In this document: piece by piece, positions 5,093-11,605 of the stretch
How positions within the stretch are numbered: position 1 is the first letter of the stretch
Layout of the letters: every line of letters starts with the position of its first letter
Assembly (NCBI GenBank): GCA_041688515.1
Contig: JBDNHZ010000190.1
Span: forward strand, 1 to 11,605
DNA: 11,605 nucleotides
DNA from: UBA6176 sp041688515
GTDB taxonomy: Bacteria > Verrucomicrobiota > Verrucomicrobiia > Limisphaerales > UBA9464
Direction of reading: 5' to 3'
Translations under genes and position numbers: made by a program
Notes under the pieces: model-generated
Database searches by the model: none
Told to the model about the DNA's origin: nothing
What the model saw: only the letters and a program-made list of their open reading frames with translations

Positions 5093-8000
5093 ATGATCGA
5101 CGCCCGCGACTCCGTCGTTCCCAACGCCTCCACCGCCGGCCGCCCGTCCAACCGGGTGAAGGCGAAGACTGCGACCCGCGTGACTTCCACCGCGACCAGC
5201 GCGAATGGAAGAACGAAGCCCCCTGCCCCGGCCCGGGTTGCTTCGAAGACCAGAGCCAAGGCTTCGCCCAAGGCACATCGTCTCCTGTTGAAGCGGGTTT
5301 TCTCCGATGCCAAGGTCGCACCGTTCGACCAGATTGAATGGGAACGCCGCACCGCGGAGATCACCGATGACTCGGGCAAGGTGATCTTCAAGCAGGACCA
5401 TGTGGAAGTTCCGAAGTCCTGGTCGCAATTGGCCACCAAGGTGGTCTGTTCAAAGTACTTTTACGGGGACCCTGCCAAACCCGAGCGCGAACAGTCGGTC
5501 CGCCAACTGATCCACCGCGTCACCCGGACCGTCGCGGACTGGGGAATCAAGGATGGCTACTTCTCCAAGGAAGACGGCGAACTTTTCTACCAGGAGTTGA
5601 CCTGGCTGTGCGTCAACCAGTACGGCGCCTTCAATTCCCCCGTCTGGTTCAACGTCGGCCTCTTCCACCAGTACGGCGCCGGCAAGAATTCCGGGTTGGG
5701 CAACTGGTTCTACAACCACGGCAAACAAGAGGCCGAGCGCGCCTCCACCCAGTACGAATATCCTCAGTGCTCCGCCTGCTTCATCCAGAGCGTGGATGAC
5801 AACATGGAGAGCATCATGCGCCTCGCCCATGCGGAGGCCATGCTGTTCAAGTTCGGTTCCGGTACCGGCACCGACCTGTCGCCCATCCGTTCCTCCCGCG
5901 AGAAGCTCTCGGGTGGCGGTCGGCCGTCGGGTCCCCTTTCCTTCCTGAAGGTCTACGATCAGGTCGCCAATGTGGTGAAGTCCGGCGGCAAGACCCGTCG
6001 CGCCGCCAAGATGAACACCCTCCGTGACTGGCACGGCGACATCGAAGACTTCGTCAGCGCCAAGATGCGCGAGGAACGCAAGGCCTGGGCGCTGATCGAG
6101 CAGGGCTACGATGGTTCGTTCAACGGCGAAGCCTACGGCTCGGTCATGTACCAGAACGAGAACCTCTCGGTCCGCGTTTCCGATGAGTTCATGCAGGCCG
6201 CCATCGAGGGCAAGGAATGGTGGACCCGGTCAGTCACCACCGGCAAACCCCTCGAGAAGAAGGATGCCTCGAAGCTGCTCGATCTGATCGCCGAGGGAAC
6301 CTGGGTCTGCGGGGATCCCGGCCTCCAGTACGACGGTCCGATCCAGAAGTGGCACACCGCCAAGGGAACCGAACCGATCCACTCCACCAACCCCTGCTCG
6401 GAGTACGTTTTCCTCAACAACACCGCCTGCAATCTGGCGTCGCTGAACCTGATGAAGTTCAAGCAGGCCGATGGCATGTTCGATGTCGAACGTTTCAAGG
6501 CCGCCATCCGGATCTACATCACCGCCCAGGAGATCGCCGTCGACAACGCCTGCTATCCCACCAAGGAGATTGCCGAGAACTCCCACATCTTCCGCACGCT
6601 CGGTCTGGGCTACGCCAACCTCGGCTCGCTGATCATGAGCTACGGTCTGTCGTATGACTCCAACGAGGGCCGCGCCCTCGCCGGTGCCCTCACCGCCATG
6701 ATGACCGGTCACGCCTACGAGCAGAGCGCCGAGATCGCTGCCATCATGGGTGCATTTCCCGGCTACAAGGACTCCCGCTGCACCGGCGTCGCCCAGCCAC
6801 TGCAACCCGACAACGTCGCGTCCACGCTCGGTGTCATCCGACTCCATCGCAACGCCGTCGAGGAGATCCAGGCCAGCCATGACTTCGCCTATCTCAAGGA
6901 CGAGGCCCGTCGCTGCTGGGATCGCGCCCTTTCCCGGGGTCAGGAAGTGGGCTACCGCAATGCCCAGGTCACCGTCCTCGCGCCTACCGGTACCATCGCC
7001 TTCCTCATGGATTGCGATACCACCGGCATCGAGCCGGACATCGCGCTGGTGAAGTACAAACTGCTCGCCGGCGGTGGCATGCTGAAGATCGTCAACCGCA
7101 CCGTTCCCGAAGGCCTCCGCCGCCTCGGCTACGGCGACAGCGCCATCGAAGGCGTCATCGCCCACATTGAGCGCTATGACACGATCGAGGATGTGGTCCT
7201 GACCGCCGACGATGCCGCCGTGAAGGAAGGGCGCGCCAAGGCCGGTGACAACGCCCGGAGCGGACTCAAGCCCGAGCACATCGAAGTGTTCGACTGCGCC
7301 TTCAAGCCCTACCGCGGGCAGCGCAGCATCCATTATATGGCCCATCTCGGCATGATGGCCGCCGCGCAGCCGTTCATCTCTGGAGCCATCTCCAAGACCG
7401 TCAACCTGCCGAACGAGGCCACGACCAAGGATATCCGCGACGCCTACGTTCAGGCATGGCGCATGGGCCTGAAATGCGTCGCCATCTACCGCGACGGCTC
7501 CAAGCGTTCGCAACCGCTCAATACCAGGAAGACCACCGAAGGCGGCGAAAAGGCGGCCACCGCTCCCGAGCAGGTCGTTCAACTGGAAACCCGTCTCCGA
7601 GGCATGGAGGCCGAATTGGCCTCCCTCCGGGAACAGGTGGGACAACCCCTCCGCCGTCGGCTCCCCGACACCCGCATGGCGGTCAACCACAAGTTTGAGA
7701 TCGCCGGCCACGAAGGCTACATGACCGTCGGACTGTTCGAGGACGGACGTCCGGGCGAGTTGTTCGTCACCATGGCCAAGGAAGGCAGCACCATCGGCGG
7801 TCTGATGGACACCATCGGAGCCTTGACCTCCATGTCCCTCCAGTACGGCGTGCCCCTGGAATCCCTGGTCAAGAAGTTCGCCCACCAACGCTTCGAGCCC
7901 TCCGGCTTCACCCGGAACCCCGACATCCGCAATGCCGCGTCGATCATCGACTACGTGTTCCGCTGGATGGCCGTCCAGTTCCTCCCTGGAGCTCGCGAGG

Positions 8001-8320
8001 CCTCGGCTCCCGCATCCGCCCAGACCGAACTCCCCATGCCCGGCCTGATGGAGGAGCTCAAAAAAAAAGTGAACCGTCCGGTGTCCGATCTGCCCCTCGC
8101 GGATGACGGCAACACCGAGATCCTTACCAAGAACCCGCGGCCGGTCGCAGCCCTCATCTCACCCCAGAGCCACCGACCGGCCACCGGAGCCAGCGTTCTT
8201 ACCCACATGATTAGCGGTCAGGCCGACGCACCCAGTTGCCCGAACTGCGGGCATATCGCCGTCCGGAATGGCGCTTGTTACAAGTGCCTGAACTGCGGCG
8301 AAAGCCTCGGCTGCTCGTAG
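5093..8320 (+). CDS. nrdJ: Adenosylcobalamin-dependent (class II) ribonucleotide reductase
   Basis: NrdJ reduces ribonucleotides to deoxyribonucleotides with a thiyl radical made through adenosylcobalamin, needing no oxygen and no second subunit. The 1075 residues comprise: a disordered Ala/Thr/Lys/Arg-rich start (1-60); an N-terminal domain (LLKRVFSDAKVAPFD onward); the barrel core with FNSPVWFNVG (180-189), QCSACFI (Cys229 of the redox pair), FGSGTGTDLSPIRSS, NPCSE (433-437, radical Cys435 with Asn433 and Glu437), TACNLAS (Cys446, the pair partner, 11 residues on as in other class II enzymes), and APTGTIAFLMDCD (630-642); a coiled coil (826-852); a TSCPD domain (about 860-975); and a cysteine tail with Cys1049, 1052, 1062, 1065, 1068 and 1074. 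The tail probably binds zinc and relays electrons from thioredoxin. ATG 5093 lacks a Shine-Dalgarno. An A9 run at 8060-8068 encodes KKK and sits between TSCPD and the tail. Confidence 0.97.
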   Translation: MIDARDSVVPNASTAGRPSNRVKAKTATRVTSTATSANGRTKPPAPARVASKTRAKASPKAHRLLLKRVFSDAKVAPFDQIEWERRTAEITDDSGKVIFKQDHVEVPKSWSQLATKVVCSKYFYGDPAKPEREQSVRQLIHRVTRTVADWGIKDGYFSKEDGELFYQELTWLCVNQYGAFNSPVWFNVGLFHQYGAGKNSGLGNWFYNHGKQEAERASTQYEYPQCSACFIQSVDDNMESIMRLAHAEAMLFKFGSGTGTDLSPIRSSREKLSGGGRPSGPLSFLKVYDQVANVVKSGGKTRRAAKMNTLRDWHGDIEDFVSAKMREERKAWALIEQGYDGSFNGEAYGSVMYQNENLSVRVSDEFMQAAIEGKEWWTRSVTTGKPLEKKDASKLLDLIAEGTWVCGDPGLQYDGPIQKWHTAKGTEPIHSTNPCSEYVFLNNTACNLASLNLMKFKQADGMFDVERFKAAIRIYITAQEIAVDNACYPTKEIAENSHIFRTLGLGYANLGSLIMSYGLSYDSNEGRALAGALTAMMTGHAYEQSAEIAAIMGAFPGYKDSRCTGVAQPLQPDNVASTLGVIRLHRNAVEEIQASHDFAYLKDEARRCWDRALSRGQEVGYRNAQVTVLAPTGTIAFLMDCDTTGIEPDIALVKYKLLAGGGMLKIVNRTVPEGLRRLGYGDSAIEGVIAHIERYDTIEDVVLTADDAAVKEGRAKAGDNARSGLKPEHIEVFDCAFKPYRGQRSIHYMAHLGMMAAAQPFISGAISKTVNLPNEATTKDIRDAYVQAWRMGLKCVAIYRDGSKRSQPLNTRKTTEGGEKAATAPEQVVQLETRLRGMEAELASLREQVGQPLRRRLPDTRMAVNHKFEIAGHEGYMTVGLFEDGRPGELFVTMAKEGSTIGGLMDTIGALTSMSLQYGVPLESLVKKFAHQRFEPSGFTRNPDIRNAASIIDYVFRWMAVQFLPGAREASAPASAQTELPMPGLMEELKKKVNRPVSDLPLADDGNTEILTKNPRPVAALISPQSHRPATGASVLTHMISGQADAPSCPNCGHIAVRNGACYKCLNCGESLGCS

Positions 8321-8337
8321 TCTCCCTCGCGGGACGA

Positions 8338-8389
8338 AGTTCCGGAGGCAGGAACTCCTCGAGTCCGTATCGACGGACTCGCGGAGTCC
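8338..8389 (+). terminator. Strong hairpin just after nrdJ, terminator-like
   Basis: The arm 8360-8368 (CGAGTCCGT) pairs perfectly with 8373-8381 around a 4-base loop. After one mismatch, ACTCC (8354-8358) pairs with GGAGT (8383-8387), and GG (8351-8352) with CC past a bulged A. That makes about 16 pairs. A smaller hairpin, AGTTCC (8338-8343) with GGAACT (8351-8356), uses part of the same left arm, so the two exclude each other. No T-run follows, so termination by this element alone is uncertain; it may protect the mRNA 3' end. Confidence 0.45.
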
Positions 8390-8588
8390 GACTCATTATG
8401 GCACCGCCCCTCCCGGGGCCGCGGGCATCCTCGCCCGCCTCCCGCCATGCGCATGCGCCCCCATGATTTGCCCAGCAACGCCCCAGAACCTGCCCCTCGC
8501 ATTGGGGGCAGTGTCATGATGCGCCCAACGCGGTTTGCCGGTTCAACTGCATACTGGCAAGCCGGAGCTTCCGGACTAGTCTCAGCGC
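8390..8588. other. Hairpin-rich intergenic stretch before fmdB
   Basis: No gene is visible. Four further perfect or near-perfect hairpins occur: GCCCC/GGGGC (8406-8419), GCGGGC/GCCCGC (8421-8438), CTGCCCC/GGGGCAG (8490-8511) and a 9-bp stem with one wobble (8531-8539 with 8556-8564). There is also a palindrome CATGCGCATG (8446-8455) and CCGGA-GCT-TCCGG (8562-8574). Two similar direct repeats starting CATGAT (8462 and 8515) flank the third hairpin. The fmdB-nadB promoter should lie here, but I cannot place it. Confidence 0.5.
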
Positions 8589-8825
8589 ATGCCGATCTAC
8601 GAGTTTCATTGTGAAGCGTGCGGATCCGATTCCGAGGTGTTGGTCCGCTCCGCCGATTGGTCGGGGACGCCCTGTCCCAAGTGTCGGTCCACCCGTCTAA
8701 GCAAGAAATTCTCGACCTTCGCCGCCAGCATTGCCGGCGGGGGTGGATCCGACGCCGCCCCGTCCTGCTCGGGGGTTCCGTCCTCCTGCGGCATGTGCGG
8801 CACGGGAAAACCCCACTCGCACTGA
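8589..8825 (+). CDS. FmdB-family zinc ribbon protein
   Basis: The 78-residue product begins MPIYEFHCEACG, the hallmark start of the FmdB zinc ribbon family. It has one ribbon: Cys8 and Cys11, then Cys29 and Cys32 in CPKC, which together should bind one zinc ion. The remainder is Gly/Ser-rich with three more cysteines (60, 67, 70) in CSGVPSSCGMC and a final HSH. The name comes from a proposed regulator of formamidase, and the general function of the family is unknown. The start is firm because the motif begins at Met1. It ends 5 bases before nadB, so the two are almost surely co-transcribed. It may be a metal or nucleic-acid binding accessory, but nothing here tells which. Confidence 0.88.
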   Translation: MPIYEFHCEACGSDSEVLVRSADWSGTPCPKCRSTRLSKKFSTFAASIAGGGGSDAAPSCSGVPSSCGMCGTGKPHSH

Positions 8826-8830
8826 ACCCG

Positions 8831-10483
8831 ATGTCCCTTCTCACCGAGCCCCGGCCATTCGACTTCCTCATCCTCGGTAGCGGGATGGCCGGGCTTTCGT
8901 TTGCGCTCCGCGCCGCCCGACACGGCCGGGTGGCGATCGTCACCAAGAAGAACCGGGCGGACTCGAATACCAACTGGGCACAGGGCGGGATCGCCTCGGT
9001 CTGGGGGGCCGATGACACGGTCGAACTGCACGTTCAGGACACGCTCGATGCCGGGGCCGGCCTATGTCGGGAGGAGGTCGTCCGAACCATCCTGCAGGAG
9101 GGCCCTGCGCGCATCGCCGAGTTGATCGAGTTGGGCACCCGCTTCGATGAGGGCGTCGACCCGGCCCATCCGGAGCGTCACACTCTCGATCTGACCCGGG
9201 AGGGCGGACACTCCCGACGGCGGGTGCTTCACGCCAAGGATGCCACCGGTGCCGAGATCGAACGGGCGCTGTTGAAGGCGGTGGCTGCCGAACCGAACAT
9301 CGATGTCTTCGAGAACCATTTTGCCGTCGACCTGATTACCACCCGCAAAATGGGGGTGTCCGGACCGGACCGCTGCGTGGGGGTTTACGTGCTCGATTGC
9401 GCTTCGCAACAGGTCGAGACCTTCGCCGCTCCCACGGTGATCCTGGCGACGGGCGGATGCGGGAAAGTTTATCTGTATACGACCAATCCGGACATCGCGA
9501 CCGGCGATGGCGTGGCGATGGCCTACCGGGCAGGTGCCGGGGTGGCCAACATGGAGTTCATCCAGTTCCATCCCACCTGCCTGTTCCATCCCAAGGCCAA
9601 GTCCTTCCTCATCACCGAGGCCATGCGCGGCGAGGGTGGCCTGCTGCGCGGGGCCGATGGCCAAAGGTTCATGGACCGATACGATTCCCGGGCCGAACTC
9701 GCACCCCGCGACATCGTGGCGCGGGCCATCGATTCCGAAATGAAGCGCACGGGCGCGGACTGCGTGTTCCTCGATATTACCCACAAGCCGGCCCGGTTCA
9801 TCATCGACCATTTTCCCACGATCTACCGGCGCTGTCTCGACCACGGACTCGACATCACCAAGGAACCCGTGCCGGTGGTTCCAGCAGCGCACTACCAGTG
9901 CGGTGGGGTTATCACCAACGTCGATGGGGAGACGGAGATTCCGGGCCTGTACGCCATCGGCGAAGTGGCCTGCACCGGATTGCATGGGGCCAATCGCCTG
10001 GCCAGCAATTCGCTGCTCGAAGCCCTCGTCTGCGCCCACCGCGCCGCCGATCGCCTGATTGCCCTGCGTCCGTCGCGGTACACGGGTCCCCTGCCCGCAT
10101 GGGAGCCCGGCCAAGCCACCGACCCCGATGAAATGGTCGTCGTCTCCCACAACTGGGACGAGATCCGCAGGACCCTCTGGGATTACGTCGGGATCGTCCG
10201 GACCGACAAACGCCTGCGCCGCGCCGAGAAGCGGTTGGCCAGCCTCCAGGAGGAGATCCGCGAGTACTACTGGAACTTTCGCATCACCTCCGACCTGCTC
10301 GAACTCCGCAATATCGCCACCGTGGCGGAATTGATCATCGCCTGCGCCTTGCAACGTCCCGAGAGCCGCGGCCTACACTACAATCTGGACCATCCCGATC
10401 TCGACCCCGCCTGGGCACAGCGCGATTCCGCGGTGCGCCGCACCCCGATCCTGCACGCCGCAGGCGGCGGGTTGGCGGGGTGA
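8831..10483 (+). CDS. nadB: L-aspartate oxidase
   Basis: NadB oxidises L-aspartate to iminoaspartate with FAD, the first step of de novo NAD synthesis; NadA then makes quinolinate. The 550-residue protein has the FAD motif ILGSGMAGLSFALRAA (14-29), WAQGGIASV, the arginine-rich EGGHSRRRVLHAKDATG, ATGGCGKVYLYTTNP, EFIQFHPT, ELAPRDIVARAI, HYQCGG and NRLASNSLLEALV. His247, Arg293, His354 and Arg389 line up with E. coli His244, Arg290, His351 and Arg386 at a constant offset of three, which marks an active NadB and separates it from succinate dehydrogenase or fumarate reductase subunits. A helical C-terminal domain ends in ESRGLHYNLDHP. ATG 8831 is chosen because it precedes the FAD motif and follows fmdB by 5 bases; the frame upstream runs within fmdB. 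nadA and nadC are not adjacent in this window. Confidence 0.97.
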   Translation: MSLLTEPRPFDFLILGSGMAGLSFALRAARHGRVAIVTKKNRADSNTNWAQGGIASVWGADDTVELHVQDTLDAGAGLCREEVVRTILQEGPARIAELIELGTRFDEGVDPAHPERHTLDLTREGGHSRRRVLHAKDATGAEIERALLKAVAAEPNIDVFENHFAVDLITTRKMGVSGPDRCVGVYVLDCASQQVETFAAPTVILATGGCGKVYLYTTNPDIATGDGVAMAYRAGAGVANMEFIQFHPTCLFHPKAKSFLITEAMRGEGGLLRGADGQRFMDRYDSRAELAPRDIVARAIDSEMKRTGADCVFLDITHKPARFIIDHFPTIYRRCLDHGLDITKEPVPVVPAAHYQCGGVITNVDGETEIPGLYAIGEVACTGLHGANRLASNSLLEALVCAHRAADRLIALRPSRYTGPLPAWEPGQATDPDEMVVVSHNWDEIRRTLWDYVGIVRTDKRLRRAEKRLASLQEEIREYYWNFRITSDLLELRNIATVAELIIACALQRPESRGLHYNLDHPDLDPAWAQRDSAVRRTPILHAAGGGLAG

Positions 10484-10502
10484 GGCGGTCCGCTTGTAGG
10501 GC

Positions 10503-10547
10503 GATCACCCTTTGCAAAGTGTGACCTGAATCTTGATTCCGGTGATC
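10503..10547. promoter_or_regulatory. Inverted repeats upstream of the cupin gene
   Basis: GATCACC (10503-10509) and GGTGATC (10541-10547) form a perfect 7-bp inverted repeat 31 bases apart. Between them lies the 10-base palindrome CTTTGCAAAG (10510-10519). All are in the 82-base gap between nadB and the cupin start. They could be an operator or a hairpin ending the nadB transcript, but there is no T-run. Confidence 0.35.
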
Positions 10548-10565
10548 CTCCGTTGAGACGGCCCG

Positions 10566-11108
10566 TTGCCCACCTTCACGCGCACCGCGGCCTTTGACCT
10601 TGAGCCTTGGCTTCGATCATCCTCGGGTGTGCGCATCGTTCACGAATCGGATGTTCCCGAGGAACATCGTCTCTCACCAAAGGGACGCTTCGAACTGCAT
10701 CGCCAGCATGTCGCACTCGCGCTCGACGGCATCAAGGACACCGGCCCGTGGGGTGGCGGTCATCCGTTCGACGTGGAGCTTGCGCGGTTGCCAGTCGGCA
10801 AGCGCAACTTTCCCCTCCATTCCCATGCCGCCCAGACCGAGTACTACCTGATCGTTTCCGGGCATGGTGATGCGATCGATGCTTCTGGAGTGAGCCAGGC
10901 GATCCGCGCCGGCGATCATTTCATGGCGTTCCCCGGTGAGGCTCACCAACTCCACAACACCGGGACCACAGATCTTGTCTACTACGTGATCGCCGATCAC
11001 CACCGCGCCGACGTCACGACCTATCCCGGGACTGGAAAACGGCAGATCAAACCCGAGATGCGGGTCGTCACGCTGGCCGACGCCCCCTACTACGAGGGGG
11101 AAGAGTAG
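10566..11108 (+). CDS. Cupin-domain protein, function unknown
   Basis: The 180-residue protein has a single cupin barrel in its centre. Cupin motif 1 is FPLHSHAAQTEYYLIVSGHG (82-101), giving the metal ligands His85, His87 and Glu92. Motif 2 is AGDHFMAFPGEAHQLHNTG (114-132), with His127 as the likely fourth ligand. It ends with basic and acidic stretches and PYYEGEE. Cupins of this kind bind Mn, Fe or Zn and include isomerases, dioxygenases and sugar- or auxin-binding-like proteins, so the substrate cannot be named. The start is TTG: an in-frame TGA sits at 10554-10556 and no in-frame ATG occurs before the cupin core, so TTG 10566 is the most upstream possible start. No Shine-Dalgarno is clear. 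The KefF/KefG-like gene follows after 33 bases, so they may be co-transcribed. Confidence 0.82.
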   Translation: MPTFTRTAAFDLEPWLRSSSGVRIVHESDVPEEHRLSPKGRFELHRQHVALALDGIKDTGPWGGGHPFDVELARLPVGKRNFPLHSHAAQTEYYLIVSGHGDAIDASGVSQAIRAGDHFMAFPGEAHQLHNTGTTDLVYYVIADHHRADVTTYPGTGKRQIKPEMRVVTLADAPYYEGEE

Positions 11109-11141
11109 TCCCGCCCTCCTCTGCCAACCGCCCCTTCGTCC

Positions 11142-11605
11142 ATGTCTTGCAAGATCCTCGTCCTGTTCGCCCACCCGGCACTCCACCGTTCACGGGTGAA
11201 CGCGGCGTTGACCCGGGCGATCCAGGAACTGCCCTCGATCACCTTTCACGATCTGTACGCGGCCTACCCGCGGCATCTGATCGACGTCGACCGTGAGCAG
11301 GCTCTTCTGCGGGAACACGACCTGATCGTCTGGCAACACCCGTTCTACTGGTACTCCTGTCCGTCACTCCTGAAAGAATGGCAGGACGTGGTGCTCGAGC
11401 ACGGATTCGCCTACGGCGACCGCGGGACTGCCCTCCAGGGCAAGCGCCTCCTCAGTGCCCTCACGACAGGGGGGCCCGCGGCTTCCTATCAGCCCGACGG
11501 AGCCAACCGCTACACGCTGCCCCAGTTGCTCGCTCCGTTCGAGCAGACCGCCCGATTGTGCGGCATGACCTACCTCGACCCCTTTGTCATTCACGGTGCG
11601 CCGCA
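11142..11605 (+). CDS. KefF/KefG-like NAD(P)H quinone reductase (3' end missing)
   Basis: The frame is open from ATG 11142 to the window edge, giving 154 residues of a family usually near 180, so most of the protein is present. It is a flavodoxin-fold FMN enzyme: ILVLFAHPALHRSRVN (5-20) is the FMN phosphate loop, QHPFYWYSCPSLLKEWQDVVLEHGFAYG (from 65) is the signature of the KefF/KefG group, and TTGGPAASYQPDGANRY (from 108) is the second flavin-binding segment. It ends at LCGMTYLDPFVIHGAP. In enterobacteria these proteins are cytoplasmic partners that activate the glutathione-gated potassium efflux channels KefC and KefB and also reduce quinones with NAD(P)H. A kefB/kefC-type transporter would be expected just downstream, beyond the window. 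Without it, general quinone reductase is equally likely. It follows the cupin gene by 33 bases. Confidence 0.88.
   Translation, partial: MSCKILVLFAHPALHRSRVNAALTRAIQELPSITFHDLYAAYPRHLIDVDREQALLREHDLIVWQHPFYWYSCPSLLKEWQDVVLEHGFAYGDRGTALQGKRLLSALTTGGPAASYQPDGANRYTLPQLLAPFEQTARLCGMTYLDPFVIHGAP

Noticed and set aside
6230..7888. Long open frame on the minus strand opposite nrdJ (552 codons)
   Set aside because: It lies wholly opposite a gene with clear motifs and reflects GC-rich codon bias; its translation shows no recognisable domain.
8618..8830. NadB extended upstream to a start inside fmdB
   Set aside because: The extra residues are a frame-shifted reading of fmdB; ATG 8831 precedes the FAD motif at the normal distance.
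9062..10354. Long open frame on the minus strand opposite nadB (430 codons)
   Set aside because: Same reason: a shadow of nadB with Gly/Asp/His-rich composition and no domain.
10494..10499. TTGTAG shared with the region before nrdJ (4759-4764) as a common promoter element
   Set aside because: A single hexamer without a matching -10 element at either place is too weak.

Overview
The window is GC-rich, densely coded bacterial chromosome with only housekeeping-type genes. There are no mobile elements, rRNA or tRNA genes, CRISPR arrays or phage genes. Several traits suggest a Gram-negative member of the PVC group, most likely Verrucomicrobiota: an RsmH with a basic N-terminal extension, a thioredoxin reductase of the GALPPF type, a very long B12-dependent ribonucleotide reductase, and starts that mostly lack a Shine-Dalgarno sequence. 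This placement is inference from protein flavour; no marker gene here proves it.

Layout. (1) At the left edge is the 3' part of a membrane-anchored, Spy/CpxP-like helical protein with a proline-rich tail. It converges on a minus-strand pair, a tandem-ACT-domain protein and the 16S rRNA methyltransferase RsmH, which overlap by GTGA. (2) Divergent from that pair is a plus-strand pair, a thioredoxin-like [2Fe-2S] ferredoxin and a YgjP-type HExxH metalloprotein, which overlap by ATGA. (3) Next come thioredoxin reductase (trxB) and a single-domain rhodanese, followed by a terminator-like hairpin. (4) A 464-base non-coding stretch, with an operator-like inverted repeat and an 11-bp hairpin, leads into the 1075-residue class II ribonucleotide reductase (nrdJ). 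(5) A 268-base gap unusually rich in hairpins separates nrdJ from an fmdB-like zinc ribbon gene, which is followed 5 bases later by L-aspartate oxidase (nadB). (6) The right end holds a cupin gene with a TTG start and the 5' part of a KefF/KefG-like flavin quinone reductase, cut by the window edge.

How the genes may work together. Many of the products handle thiols, flavins or iron-sulfur and zinc centres. TrxB recharges thioredoxin, which is the usual reductant of class II ribonucleotide reductases through their C-terminal cysteines; the NrdJ here has such a tail. NadB begins de novo NAD synthesis. These links are metabolic inference; only the overlapping or tightly spaced pairs are supported as transcription units.

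The best candidates for something undescribed are the regulatory DNA around nrdJ, the hairpin-dense gap after it, the A9 run inside nrdJ, and the coupling of an ACT-domain protein to RsmH. I found no complete novel multi-gene system.
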